From Ariolimax columbianus (lineage: Eukaryota; Mollusca; Gastropoda; Stylommatophora; Arionidae): 64,000 bases of DNA. Shown in pieces: positions 43,311 to 54,995 of this stretch. A model generated the notes under the pieces. It made no database searches. It saw nothing but the letters and a program-made list of their open reading frames with translations, and was not told the DNA's origin. Position numbers and translations under genes: made by a program. The stretch spans positions 54,896,814 through 54,960,813 of the forward strand of contig JAVGWX010000008.1 in assembly GCA_036924085.1 (NCBI GenBank), written 5' to 3'. The stretch's first letter is position 1. Each line of letters starts with the position of its first letter.

Positions 43311-43765
43311 TCGACAAGAGGGAGACGCCCCCTTGTCCTTGGTAAATGAGACGCCATTTTCAAAACCTAGCCGTATTGTGAATCTGATCTTTCAATGCTT
43401 GATGAATCATCTTCCGTATCGTCAGTTTCAATCCATGACTGAATAATCTGAGACGTTTGTTCAGTCGATAGTTTTTGCTTACCTGCGACCATTTGAGCTG
43501 GAAGCCATTTTTTTTCTGCTAAAAAATACTGTTTACCTGTAGACGGCTTAGTTTAATTAAAATTGAAAGCAATCACAATGTCTCGCAGAATCAACTTTGA
43601 ACAACGTGTTTACAATGTCAAGACCGGAAAAGCTTTTATAAACTTTGGATCCGAAGAGTTCCTAAATATTTATGTAAAACTAGAATTTCAGGACCAACCA
43701 CCAATAGACGATGTGCACATTAGAAAAAGTCGACTGGTCTGTTCAACAGAGGAGACGTAATGAAA
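43311..43765. other. No supported gene; small open frame
   Basis: An ATG-initiated 60-codon frame starting at 43578 (MSRRINFEQRVYNVKTG...) has natural-looking composition but no family I recognise and no visible splice context. Not called as a gene. Confidence 0.35.
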
Positions 43766-43769
43766 GATT

Positions 43770-43885
43770 AAGCCAGGTAATAATTTACAACTGGGTAGAT
43801 GAAACTATGGATAGCGAGAAGAGACTCTAGCACCTTTGTAGTGACAAGCGACCACTCTAACCACTCTGGCACACTGACGTCGTGT
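43770..43885 (-). mobile_element. T1-like SINE head
   Basis: On the minus strand, TGCCAGAGTGGTTAGAGTGG (A-box form), GGTGCTAGAGTCTCTTCTCG (B-box position), then ATCTACCCAGTTGTAAATT, the T1 body start. Confidence 0.62.
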
Positions 43886-44240
43886 CACGTGATACATCAT
43901 TAAAACGTTTGAAATAACTGAATCATGTTTATTCGAACAATAACTTCTTCAAGAAATTCAGTAGAAAAGAAAGACGAAGAAAAAGAAGAATGGGAGGATG
44001 AATTTGAAAATGGTAAAAATTAATCTTGTCTTCTCCAGAACTCAAAAACTCTTTTCATGACAAGCTGTTAATTGTATCCAACAACTTGATTGCCGAAATA
44101 ATCTCTCATTCACTGAAAAGATTTAGGTTATGTTTTTTGTTAAACAAAGTAATGTGAAATCGGGGCATATCAAAACAACGCAAACAGCTATTTCTTTCAA
44201 ATAACGTAATTGCGCATAATAAAGCATAGTCTATGAGCTC
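43886..44240. other. AT-rich stretch, nothing recognised
   Basis: About 350 bases without features. Confidence 0.45.
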
Positions 44241-44242
44241 GG

Positions 44243-44530
44243 TTGGTCATAGAGTTCCACAGCAAACACGTTAAAAAACCAGCTAACAAACAACGTTACA
44301 GGACAGTCTTTGTTTTGGAAATCCCGAGGCAGTAGCGGTAGAGGTAGATCAAAAGCACATTCCATCCAGGCTGGTCATAGAGTTCCACAGCAAACACGTT
44401 AAATAAACCAGCTAACAAACAACGTTACAGGACAGTCTTTGTTTTGGAAACCCCGAGGCAGTAGCGGTAGAGGTAGGCCAAAAGCACATTCCGTCCAGGT
44501 TGGTCATAGAGTCCCGCAGCTAATTAATAA
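44243..44530 (+). pseudogene. LINE C-terminal fragment, tandemly duplicated (128 bp)
   Basis: Two and a quarter copies of a 128-129 bp unit. Each reads NQLTNNVTGQSLFWK(S/P)RG and GRGR(S/P)KAHS, the SLFWN-type LINE tail seen at 14.85 kb. Units differ by a handful of bases. Because 128 is not divisible by 3, the frame changes between units. Confidence 0.72.
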
Positions 44531-45000
44531 TGTGTCTGTTGGACTAAAACGGACCATACTTTGAGAAACACTGCTCAAGGCAGTCTAATCATTGCAAAGG
44601 TATGTCTTCCACAGATAACCAGCAGCAGCCTATTGGAGGGTACAACGCGATGAGAGCACACAGAGGCTGTTGGCCGCGCCGGTGAGGTCACCACCACAAC
44701 AAGACTGCTACGTAGTCTAGTCTCTCCGAGGTGATGTCGGGACAACTCCCATCAAATCACTGACCCCTGACCCTCGGCCGCGACCACTTTGACCCCTGAC
44801 CTCCAATGCTGGATAATTGCCATGCTCTGTGCAGATTCCCACAGTTCTCTATGGCCTTCACCACTGACCTCTGACCTGTACTTTCTGAAAGTGAATGTTT
44901 CCTTTTCCATGGGACCAGGTTTGCGAGAATAGATTATATCAAATGTGCTGCAAACTTGTGAGTTTGTTATAGTTTTAGTTTTAGGTACACATTCAGAACT
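44531..45000. other. No gene recognised
   Basis: About 470 bases. The long minus-strand frame 44752-45240 crosses a SINE head and is not supported. Confidence 0.4.
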
Positions 45001-45002
45001 TG

Positions 45003-45100
45003 TAGATGGGGGAACCAAGTTTTGAATTCGATACCTTCGTGAGAGAAGCCACGACGCTAACCAGTTTGTCGACGCTAACCAGCCTGATGCACAGTCACTC
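45003..45100 (-). mobile_element. tRNA-like SINE head
   Basis: On the minus strand, GGTTAGCGTCGTGGCTTCTC (A-box side) and GGTATCGAATTCAAAACTTG (B-box side). CGACGCTAACCAG occurs twice (45051 and 45070), a small internal duplication. Confidence 0.45.
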
Positions 45101-45224
45101 TGGAGATTGGGGAATATTAGTTGGGGCCGACCCAAATGAGTATGTTCGACTTCTTTTGTCGTCCCACTTTCTATCGGGTTCTTCGCCCAGTGTTGTGGCA
45201 TGTTTCGCCTCTCTCGTGGGCCGA

Positions 45225-45690
45225 GACAGATTTTCCCCATTTTACAGCAGGTCTCGTTTATGTTGTCTATCCACCTTTCACTAGGTCTACCTCTCGCCTT
45301 TCTTCCTGATGTTCTACTGTAGAAGGTTGTATGTACAAAGTTGCATCCTCATAATGTGACCAAACCAAATTATTCTCTTATGCTCGATCTACTTTAGGCA
45401 GGGAATTGTTCCAACCTTCTTCCGAATACTCATATTTGTGATTCTGTCTCTTCTGGTGTTGTTGGTGACCTTTCGTTGAAACTTCGTTTCGCAGTTGCTA
45501 ACTTTCGTTCCTGGACCTTATTCGATGCCCATGTCTGGCACTGGTAGCACAGGATTGTAATAAAATTGCTATTTATCATCTGCTTTTTTGCTTGAAGGGG
45601 CATTTTTGGGTGTCTTAGTAGTGGAGACAGCTGGTAGGTGACAACGGTTGCTCTCTGCACTCTCGTTTACATATCTATATCGAGTCTGTC
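45225..45690 (-). pseudogene. LINE RT C-terminal fragment (YQLSPL-YQCQ type)
   Basis: Minus-strand reading: VVTYQLSPLLRHPKMPLQA, NFITILCYQCQTWASNKVQ, ERKLATAKRSFNERSPTT, then (shifted) IVGTIPCL-like residues, NNLVWSHYEDATLYIQ-like and further pieces. It is paralogous to 22.8-23.3 kb, sharing nucleotide blocks such as CCTTTCGTTG and AATGTGACCAAACCAAATTA. Confidence 0.72.
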
Positions 45691-46380
45691 ATCATCAGTA
45701 AAACATAGCTAACACATGTTTGTACCTGCTGTATTTGTGTTTCATTCACACGAATGTCAAGTGTTGTGTTATTTCTACCGATATTCGTCGTCTCTGTTTT
45801 TGAACTGTTGATATTCAAATCGTCCTTTGACAGTTTAAGTAGAGAAAGTCAATATGGCGGTGTAGATCTTGCTCATTGTAGGGGATCAAGCATTGTTTTT
45901 TTTTGCAAAGAACAATTCGTTAGTAATTTCCTGTTCTGTATTTGCGTCCTGGGCGAAGTTATTCATATAAGTGACAAAGAGTATGTTGATTGGGTTAAAT
46001 TGGAGCAGGCCGTAGATATAATCAATATTAGTCCATAAGTATGTTGAAATTAATGGAATAATTGAAAATTGAAAATATCAAACTATTAATTAGTCAGTGT
46101 CACTAATTTTAAACAGCCAACATTATCGAGATATGACGATATAATGTCTTTACATATTTTCTTTAACAAAACACAACAAATGCTATTTGTGTACCTCAAG
46201 TTATTTTGGTTATTCATTATGTATATTTGTTTCATAGTTTTTGTAATGTTATAAAATCATTCTATTTCGCTTCGTCTGACTTTCTGAAGCAATATATTTT
46301 TCTTACAATCTACTTTTGAGTTTTTCTACAGGTTTCTCTGCTAAACTGCACTTGTTACTGTGTGGGCGCATATTAAATGT
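45691..46380. other. No gene recognised
   Basis: About 690 AT-rich bases. A 94-codon plus-strand frame at 45754-46038 shows no motif. Confidence 0.4.
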
Positions 46381-46384
46381 TTCA

Positions 46385-47727
46385 AGTGTGTGTGTGTGTT
46401 TGTGCGTATGTGTATGTGTGAGTGTGCGTATGATGTGTGTGTGTGTGGGAGAGTGCGTAGGTATGTGTGCGTATGTGTGTGTGTCAGTGTGCGTATGTGT
46501 GTGTGAGTGTGCGTATGTGTGTGTGAGTGTGCGTATGTGTGTGTGTGTGTGTGAGTGTAGGTATGTATATGTGAGTGTGCGTATGTGTGTGAGTGCGCGT
46601 ATGTGTGTGTGTGCGTATGCGTGTGTGAGTGTGCGTATGTGTGTGTGAGTGTGCGTATGTGTGTGAGTGTACGTGTGTGAGTGTGCGTATATGTGTGTGT
46701 GTGCGTATATGTGTGTGTATGACAGTTTGCGTATGTGTGAGTGTGCGTTTGTGTGTGGGAGTATGCGTATGTGTGTGTGAGTGTGCGTATGTGTGTGTGT
46801 GAGTGTGCGTATGTGTGTGTGAGTGTACGTGTGTGTGAGTGTGCGTATGTGTGTGTGTATGTGTGTGTGCGTATGTGTGTGTGCGTATGTGTGTGTGCGT
46901 ATGTGTGTGTGCGTATGTGTGTGTGTGACAGTGTGAGTATGTGTGTGTAAGAGTATGTGTGTGTGTGAGTGTGTGTGTGTGAGTGGGCGTATGTGAGTGT
47001 GCATATGTGTGTGTGTGAGAGTATGTGTATGTGTGTGTGTGAGTGTGCATATGTGTGTCAGTGTGCGTATGTGTGTGTGTGAGTGTGCGTATGTGAGTGT
47101 GCATATGTGTGTGAGAGTATGTGTATGTGTGTGTATGAGTGTGCATATGTGTGTGTGTGAGTGTGCATTTGAGTGTGAGTGTGGGTATGTCTGTGAATTT
47201 GCGTAGGTGGGTGAGTGTAAATGTGCGTATGTGTGTGTGTGTGCGTATGTGTATGTGAGTGTATTTGGGTGTGCGTGTTTGTAAGTGTGCGTATGTGTGT
47301 GAGTGTATGTGTATGTGTGAGTGTGCGTGTGTGTGTGTGTGTGATTGTGTGTATGTATGTGTTTGCGAGTGGGCGTATATGTATGAGTGTGCGTATGTGT
47401 GAGTGTGCGTGTGAGTGTGTGAGTGTGCCTATGTGTGTGAGTGTGCGTATGTATGTGAGTGTGCGTGTGTGTGTGTGAGTGTGCCTATGTGTGTGAGTGT
47501 GCGTATGTGTGTGAGTGTGAGCTTGCGTGTGTATGAGTGTGCGTGTGTGTGTGAGTGTGCGTGTGTGTGAGTGTGCGTATGTGTGTGAGTGTGCGTATGT
47601 GTGTGAGTGTGAGTGTGCGTGTGTGTGAGTTTGCGTATGTGTGTGAGTGTGCGTAAGTGTGCGTGTGTGTGCGTATGTATGTGTGTGTGTGTATGTGTGA
47701 GTGTGTGTGTGTGGGTGTGTGTCTATC
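46385..47727. repeat. 1.34-kb GT-rich tract with GTGTGAGTGTGCGTAT motif
   Basis: Alternating purine-pyrimidine sequence: (TG)n interspersed with GAGTGTGCGTATGTGTGTGT units of variable length. The long Val/Cys frames on the plus strand and His/Thr frames on the minus strand are not genes. Such alternation favours Z-DNA formation. Confidence 0.97.
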
Positions 47728-47864
47728 GGCTAGTCCCTAACAACTTTTCAACCAATGAACGTAATTCAATATAATTTGACACGGGCATAATGTTAACCAG
47801 TTCGACGACGAGGAACTACGTTCTGGCTATTTTTAGCAGGTTGAATTTACATGTTCTATCTGGG

Positions 47865-48610
47865 GAGGAACAGGTCAGGCACAACATACTGATCAGACAT
47901 GTTAGTCAGGGTCAGGTACAACATACTGATCATACATGTTAGTCAGGGTCAGGCAAAACATACTGTTCAGACATGTTAGTCAGGGTCAGGTACAACCTAC
48001 TGATTAGAAATGTTAGTCAGGGTCAGGTACAACATACTGATCCTACACGTTAGTCAGGGTCAGGCATAACATACTGATCAGACATGTTAGTCAGGGTCAG
48101 ACACAACATACTGATCAGACATGTTAGTCAAGGTCAGGCATAAAATACTGATCAGACATATTAGTCAGGGTCAGACACAACATACTGATCAGACCTGTTA
48201 GTCAAGGTCAGACACAACATACTGATCAGACCTGTTAGTCAGGGTCAGACACAACATACTGATCAGACATGTTAGTCAGGGTCAGACACAACATACTGAT
48301 CAGAAATGTTGGTCAGGGTCTGGCAAAGTTTGCTGACTAAGACTCTCACCTCGGCTTCCTAGTAGCCCTCCCTGGAAACAGGCTGTTTTTATGGGAGCCT
48401 GGCTAACAGGGTGAGGGATCGATGTGTTCCATGTAGTAGTGAGTGGCAGGCAGATGAAACCAAGCATAGCAGAACAGCCTGGAGAAATCCGGTCTACCTT
48501 CTTCAGCACGCTCGGGATGTGAGGAAAGCAACTGCAACCAGCCACTTAACTCCTTTTTGGGGGCGCACAGAAGAGTAAACCTATTCATTGTGGGCATTCG
48601 CAAACAATAA
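47865..48610 (+). mobile_element. Element B copy, ~12-unit head, best preserved
   Basis: The head (47870-48315) has units ACATACTGATCAGACATGTT and AGTCAGGGTCAGGCACA. The body follows: GACTAAGACTCTCACCTCGG, CCTCCCTGGAAACAGGCTG, GTAGTAGTGAGTGGCAGGC, CAGCACGCTCGGGATGTGAG, TTGTGGGCATTCGCAAACAA. This is the best reference copy in the window. Head units stay 37-38 bp and mostly keep the CTGATCAG palindrome. Confidence 0.92.
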
Positions 48611-48945
48611 CATCATGTCTTAACTCAAATGTCAGAATGGCTGAAATCACTTCCTTCTTTTGTCATTTCTAAGTGACTTTGGCCATCTACTTTGCCTGAC
48701 TTTGCCTTAGATGATTTCTTTCTACTGGACATGCTGAAAGGGAAAGTGTCAACGAGCCAAAGAATCTCATGAAATTACAAGAAAACATTCGATGGGAAAC
48801 TGTCTGTAACTTCTGATGCGTTGGTGAATGCCTTCTGTATCATGGAGAGGCATGGTTTAATGCTGATGGTGACCACTTGCAGTATTTAATTTAAGATCTT
48901 TATGTTTCTCAACACCAAGGTATGTCCCTGTCAATTCTATATTAG
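48611..48945. other. No gene recognised
   Basis: About 330 bases without a supported feature. Confidence 0.45.
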
Positions 48946-49267
48946 GGATCAAGGTGCTGAGCAGTGCAATAAGCTACCCATAGCTGACTGCAAGCGTCAG
49001 GCCATGACCCTTCTACACATCCACGCAGTGATCCTGGATAACAGGCTGCAGCAAAGCAGACTGCCTAAGGAGAAGGGATTGGAAAGGGAAGGCTAACCTG
49101 GTACCCAAAAATGTCTTCTGAAGTTGGATGTGTCGGACTGAAAGGTGCAAATATCGCAGTCAAGCTGTAAACTACGACACAACGCGTCCCGTTCTCCAGA
49201 CAACGTCCTGCTACTTGGAAATCCCTTTTCACGGTTTGGTAACGTGTGTTTGAGAACGCACGAAGAA
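48946..49267 (+). mobile_element. SINE-A copy with internal deletion
   Basis: GGGATCAAGGTGCTGAGCAG start; part of the GCCAGCGAACC region is deleted; GATCCTGGATAACAGGCTGC and later blocks are intact; ends GAACGCACGAAGAAGAA. TSD unclear. Confidence 0.85.
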
Positions 49268-49904
49268 GAAATTTTATTCAATTACGTTCGCTGCTTTATA
49301 AGTTATGAGGGAAAACCAGGGGCCGGTAACGAGTTGGACACCATGTATAAATGCCGGATTTCTAATTTCCACGCCCAGCTATGGTCGCCTTGGGACTAAT
49401 GTGCAGTAGGTACTGCAATAAACCGTCTCACAAATGGTGTCTTCTATTAGCCATTCATGAGAAATGCCATAAAGCTTGCATTGTTGAAACTCGCTTGACA
49501 CACACGTCAAGAACAAAAGCTTAGAAACAACTGTTGCAAACAATAAAACTAATCGCTCAGACAAGCCAGAAAATGACTAGGCGGGGATTACAAATAAATT
49601 CACACAAACCTTCAACTCTCAATCTGGAAATAGAATCTTCACAATAGAAGTTAATTGTGTGGTCCGTACATCTTTTTCACCCGTTTTTTTTTTTGGCAGT
49701 TGGAAAGTTTCTCAGGAGAAATTGTATTTCGAGAACGGATGTAGAAGGCTGCGAATTTATAACGGTGGTTCTCCAGATTCGTACAAAATACCGTGAACAT
49801 GTCCCAAATACGGGACAGGGAATATAATAATGAGAAATTCGTTTTCTGGGATCGAAAGATAAATGAAAAAAATATATGCTGAGTCTGTTTAACACTCTCA
49901 AACA
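49268..49904. other. No gene recognised
   Basis: About 640 bases. Overlapping minus-strand frames at 49651-49905 lack motifs. Confidence 0.4.
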
Positions 49905-50060
49905 TGATTATGCCTCACGTAGCATGTTATGTTTAACCCTCTCAAACGCGATTATGTTTGACATAGCATGTTATGTTTAACCCTCTCAAACGTGATTATG
50001 TCTCACGTAGCATGTTATATTTAACCCTCTCATTATGTCTCACGTAGCATCGTATGCAAT
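49905..50060. repeat. ~44-bp minisatellite, 3 to 4 units
   Basis: Units contain GCATGTTATGTTTAACCCTC and TCAAACGTGATTATGTCTCA. The last unit is shortened by deletion. Confidence 0.8.
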
Positions 50061-50938
50061 TGAATGTTAAATATAACTTATAGATGTGCAGTTCCTTTCA
50101 ACAGATGACGATGTGCATTGGGGCTGATTATTCCAGTAGTTCGCTGGCTGCACACACTTCTAAATCGCCACCAGAGGTGTTCGTACATTCTCAGCCTACA
50201 TATGACTCATCAGCTTTTGTAGTCTGTGTGTTGATGATTCGAGCATAATTTAATCCCCTTCTTCTCCCGTTAATACGTTAATATGTTTAGTGTTGTTGTT
50301 AAATGAATGTTGTAGGATCCACAATAAACTAGTTTCTGTCCTGTATTCACTGTATTCGCTGTATTCACTGTATTCACTCTGTGTTCCGGATGGTTTCCAA
50401 GGGTCTCTGTGTATGACAAGGACAAGAATAGCACTACTGCCCCACAGAAAGCATGTCGTAAAAGGCGACTGTGGCACATGGCAAAACATCGGCATGGTTA
50501 GGTGGTTTGTTAAGAGCAGCACAGATGGCGCCGAACAGACTGCGTGTCTACATTGCTCTAGTGTTTGAGTTTATAAAGATGGACTCGCATATCAGTTAAC
50601 CACCCTCCATAGGGGAGTAATAAGCTGCTCGAGCCTAGCCCGTTAAGCAGGAAAATCCTCCTCTTGGCTACATCCAGCTCACCCCAGAGATGGGACCTAC
50701 CCAGAGACTTATGCCCCTGTAGAAGTACAGGTCGACTAAGACAAAGACTATTCACAGATTTTCCATTAATGTAAACGGCCACTCCCCATTTACATGATGC
50801 CCTAGCACTGTAAAATTATATTAAGTAAGCACTTGGAATGCCTGTACGTCAAGGCTTCTGATTAGTTAAATAATCGAGTCAATTTTCCGTGTTTCAGCAG
50901 CTGAATCCAGCTTGAATTATATGTATTAAATCTTATAA
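50061..50938. other. No gene recognised; short 9-bp repeat
   Basis: Four copies of CTGTATTCA/G occur at 50341-50380. A minus-strand frame at 50558-50782 (GRSHLWGELDVAKRRIF...) has LINE-like composition but I cannot assign it. Confidence 0.4.
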
Positions 50939-50944
50939 GGGCTA

Positions 50945-51285
50945 TAGGGCAGCGCACGAGCTGCAGTGGTCAGCGACCCATAGCTGACTGCTAGTGTCAG
51001 GGCCAGCGAAACAGAGCTGCCAAGACCCTTCTACACCTCCATGCGGTGTTCCTTGAAAACAGGCTGCAGCAGGGCAGACTGGCTCAGGAAAAGGGATCGA
51101 AAAGAGAATGCTACCTGGTACTAAAAAATGCTTGCTGAAGTCGAATGTGTTGGACTGCAAAGTGCAAATATCGCAGTCAAGCTGTAAACTACAACACAAC
51201 GCATTCCGGTCTCTGGACTACATTCTGCTACTTAAGCCCTTTTAAGGACTTGTAGCGGGAGATTGAGAACGAACGAAGCCGAACC
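50945..51285 (+). mobile_element. SINE-A copy, slightly 5' truncated
   Basis: Begins GGGCAGCGCACGAGCTGCAG, has the complete body, and ends GAACGAACGAAGCCGAACC (a diverged CCAAG tail). Confidence 0.88.
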
Positions 51286-52620
51286 AAGTCATAACGTCTA
51301 TAGTAAATAACATGTCCAATACACAACGTCACTTCCTACAACCGCCAACATTTTTGGCTATTACAAGTTTCTCGGCAAGTGTGCAGTACAGTATGTTGTC
51401 ATTACTTTCCGTACGTGAAGAAGCACAACAAAAAACACCCATATCTGCCAAACTGGACACGATCATGATTCGAACCGTGTGCGGTGAGATTGTGAAACGG
51501 ACGCTTCATCCCCAGATCATGCAGGTTCCATATAATGGCTAAAAGGTTGTTTAATTGGTCAAATACTACATTAGGATTAGTTTCATTTTTTAAAGCACAC
51601 TTACCGGAAGCTTGATTTTAAGGTAAGTACTTTCTGTGTCCCAGCAACACGTCGTACAGCATGCATGCAATATTGAGCGACATGGATTGTCCTGTCACTT
51701 GCCTCCAGCATGTCACACATATTGCATGGTTTCCGGAGGCTGGGGCATATTTTGAGGTAAAAAGGATAACAAACCTGGTTAAATGGGAAAGTTTGGTCAC
51801 CTAACTATAGATGTAATTATGAAGCAATCCGTACTCTAATATATGCCAATTGAATTCCTCATTGAACGCTTGTGTATGTACAGTTTGGAATGGGCCATTC
51901 ATAATTTTGTATATAGCTTTCTCTTTCTGTCTCTCACCCTGTCCCTCCCTCCCCCCCAGCGTCTTCTTTATTTCTCTCAACAGGCACAACTATGCAGATA
52001 ATGCCGACCTTAGCAAATGCGGGACAAGATTGAAACATGGCTGCTGGGAACCTTGAAAGTACAATGTTTGCGCCCCCCCCCCCCCCCCCGCCTCTGCTAT
52101 GAAATAATGAACTATTATTTTCATGCAAGATCAGTCTAAGGCCGGACCTGAATGCAGATACTTTAATCCTTCAGGACTCCTATCAAACGGTATTTCCTTT
52201 CTCTAACCTGATCCACGAGATTCACAAAACACAAACGAGAAATTGTCTCTACGCATCTGCAATCGGCCACTGGCCATAGACACAGCGGAAGTGATACAGT
52301 GACCTTAAAGTGACCTTTGGGTGAGCGCAGAATGCAACGCTGAAAGAAGAGGAAACGAATCTCGTATCCAAATTACCTACAGAAGTGAGTTTCAAACATG
52401 AATCAGCTGACCTCTTATTCTATGGAAATTACTGATGGGGTGCATAATCAACATTTTATTGATAAATTGAATTTGTACGCATGTGTTTCTAATTTCACCT
52501 CATGTGACGCAAAGACTAGAATGGTCTAGTTGAGTTATGAAAGCTTTCAGGTGACATCGATCTGCAATAGGTTGGGAATCACTGGGATAAAGAACTCGAC
52601 GCGTACTAAGCATGCCATCC
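51286..52620. other. No gene recognised; C run
   Basis: More than 1.3 kb of unique-looking DNA. A C run lies at 52071-52089. No coding signal I can support. Confidence 0.45.
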
Positions 52621-52621
52621 C

Positions 52622-52652
52622 TTATCTCTCTCTCTCTTTCTCTCTCTCTCAC

Positions 52653-52706
<54 letters not shown>
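52622..52706. repeat. (CT)n microsatellite
   Basis: 85 bp of CT repeats with few interruptions. Confidence 0.97.
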
Positions 52707-53054
52707 AGACCTAAGTAATTTTACCACTTTTGCCAATGACCAGAACAGAAAGGAAGCAACTGAGAACCAGAAATAAGGGAATGATTTTATCATCAATTCT
52801 CCATGTTCATTTATCATTTCACCTGCCTTCTGAACTTTTTCACTCGTCTACCGCTTTGTTCCGTTATAATATTTTCTGCCTTATTCTCTTCTGTATCTTC
52901 CACCTGCCCGTTATATCATTTTCCGTTCAACACGTTCCCCACACCTTTCCCACCTCCATTTTCTACTAGATAACTTACCTGCCAAAAAGGATTGCAAATA
53001 TTTATAATTCCTACACGATGTCTGAATGTGTTATCGTGTGGCAGATCGACTAGA

Positions 53055-53165
53055 GTCCCATACAACAAAGGAATCTGATTTGCACAGCACTCGCAGCCCC
53101 AGTTTACCTAACCGTAAATGAGTACACGGCTTGCAGCTAATAAAGACAGGGTGTCGAGGAATGGG
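53055..53165 (+). mobile_element. T1 body fragment
   Basis: TTTGCACAGCACTCGCAGCC and CCCAGTTTACCTAACCGTAA resemble the T1 head-body junction. Weak. The rest of 52707-53355 shows nothing recognisable. Confidence 0.35.
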
Positions 53166-53359
53166 CAACACGTCCACAATAAATGTGTTCTTATATAGTC
53201 AGGTTTTTAACACATCCTCCCCTACGACAGCCTATCCTTCTGGGCAAAGTTTACCTTTTTCTTACACTCTCCCTACCTTGTCAAGATTTATTGGAGTGAG
53301 ATGTGCAGTTTTTGGATTGTGGGACAATCCATTACAACTGTTATCAATACTATCCTTTT

Positions 53360-53880
53360 GCAAGAGCTAGACAAAATGCTCCGATAAGAGCAGGCAGGAT
53401 TTCGCTACCGAAGATCATGCAGAATTCATTCAACTGCTCTGCGTATCATTGTAGAGCAGAGTATTGGATGAAAACATTTCTTTACGAAAATTGTATGCAC
53501 TACAAAATGGATTTGATAGTGTGGATCGACGTACTCTTTGGCAACTGCTGATATATTATGGGATTCAAGAGAAGTGCATAAACCTCATACAGTGTACTTA
53601 CAAAGATACAGTTAGTAGAGCGATACATAAAGGAGCACTGACTGACAGCTTCGAGGAGCAAACAGGGGTGATACATGAATTACTTCTCTCGCCCGTTCTG
53701 TTCTTGTTGCATGTATACTGGATAATGAAGACATCATGCGAGGAAACGAGAACTTGTGTTCTGTGACACAGTGGTCGCAATTGGAGGACATGGATAACGC
53801 AGACGATCTTGTACTTGTGTCACACTAGACAGGCTCTCACACGAAACTCTCAAGGAAAGAGAAAGAGAGGAAAGGTCTAA
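53360..53880 (+). pseudogene. Non-LTR reverse transcriptase palm fragment
   Basis: Plus-strand frames give AGFRYRRS-like (with shifts), QNSFNCSAYHCRAEY, NGFDSVDRRTLWQLLIYYG (motif A with catalytic Asp), CINLIQCTYKDTVSRAIH, GALTDSFEEQTGVIH, LLSPVLFLL (motif B region, with the usual RQG lost), and, one base out of frame at 53793, DNADDLVLVS (motif C; usual F/Y-ADD is NADD). This is the catalytic palm of a LINE, probably of the group whose C-termini are scattered elsewhere in the window. Stops and frameshifts make it inactive. Confidence 0.82.
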
Positions 53881-54090
53881 AAATGTACGGATAATATAAA
53901 GTGAGAGTGAAATAAAGTGAAATTGTTACACACGGAGAGAGGCAGAGCCAGGGTCCAGGGTCGTGTAAGCTGTCGAGATGTGGCCAATGACATTTGCACC
54001 GAGAGAAGTGCCCGTTTCTGATTGATTGGTTGGTTGATCCTTATGTCATAGTCGCTGTAAAGGTCTATAGTGTCACGGCAACATCATTAC
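53881..54090. other. Spacer
   Basis: About 200 bases with no features. Confidence 0.4.
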
Positions 54091-54094
54091 CGAT

Positions 54095-54315
54095 CTTAAC
54101 CATTACTACCAACACCATCCTCACAACTACCACACAATCCTCACCATTACTACCAACACTATCCTCACAACTACCACACAATCCTCACCATTACTACCAA
54201 CACTATCCTCACAACTACCACACAATCCTCACCATTACTACCAACACTATCCTCACAACTACCACACAATCCTCACCATTACTACCAACACCATCCTCAC
54301 AACTACCACACAATC
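54095..54315. repeat. 44-bp minisatellite, 5 units
   Basis: Units TCACAACTACCACACAATCC and TCACCATTACTACCAACACT plus ATCC, nearly identical. Confidence 0.93.
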
Positions 54316-54534
54316 ATCGCTATTACCGCTACTACCTTTAACTTTGCTCTTCTTCCACTCCCCCACCACCAACACCGTCCATATGGGAGCGAAGAGTAAT
54401 CAGAGGCAGGTAATACATACTGACCAAGACACCATCAACACATTTACGTTCGTGTTCCGGCTAAGAGGATAGGGATCGACACTGTGATCCCAAACAGAGG
54501 GATCTTACTGAGGAGCTACGTGGAGGAAGACTAA

Positions 54535-54995
54535 CGTCTAGTTAGGCAAAACATACCGATTAGACTTGTTAGTAAAGGTCATGAAAAAAATGCTGATCAG
54601 ACATGTTAGTCAAGGTCAGGCAAAACATACTGATCAGACTTGTTAGTCAAGCTCATGCAAAACATACTGATCAGACATGTTAGTCAAGGTCAGGAAAAAC
54701 ATACTGATCAGACATGTTAGTCAAGGTCAGGCCAAACATACTGATCAGACATGTTAGTCATGGTCAGGCAAAATATACTGATCAGACATGTTAGTCAGGG
54801 TCAGGCAAAATATACCGATCAGACATGTTAGTCAGGGTCAGGAAAAATATACTGATCAGACATGTTAGTCAGGGTCAGGCAAAATATATTAACCTAGACC
54901 CTCAACTCGGCTTCCTTGTAGTCCCTCTGAAAACGAACTATTTTCATGGCAGCCGGGCTAACGAGGTGAAGGATCGAAGTAATCCCCGTAGAAGC
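54535..54995 (+). mobile_element. Element B copy, ~9-unit head, body cut by 66-bp array
   Basis: Starts TAACGTCTAGTTAGGCAAAA. Head units TACTGATCAGACATGTTAGT. The body runs through GACCCTCAACTCGGCTTCCT and GGATCGAAGTAATCCCCGTAG, then is replaced by the 66-bp array. A diverged partial second copy (GGTAATACATACTGACCAAG) precedes it at 54412-54500. Confidence 0.85.

Noticed and set aside
43563..43757. 65-codon open frame
   Set aside because: Natural-looking composition but short, no recognised family, and no splice or promoter evidence.
44752..45240. 162-codon minus-strand frame
   Set aside because: It crosses a tRNA-like SINE head and has no motif; probably chance.
46303..47478. His/Thr- and Val/Cys-rich open frames
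   Set aside because: Direct translation of a GT-rich microsatellite.
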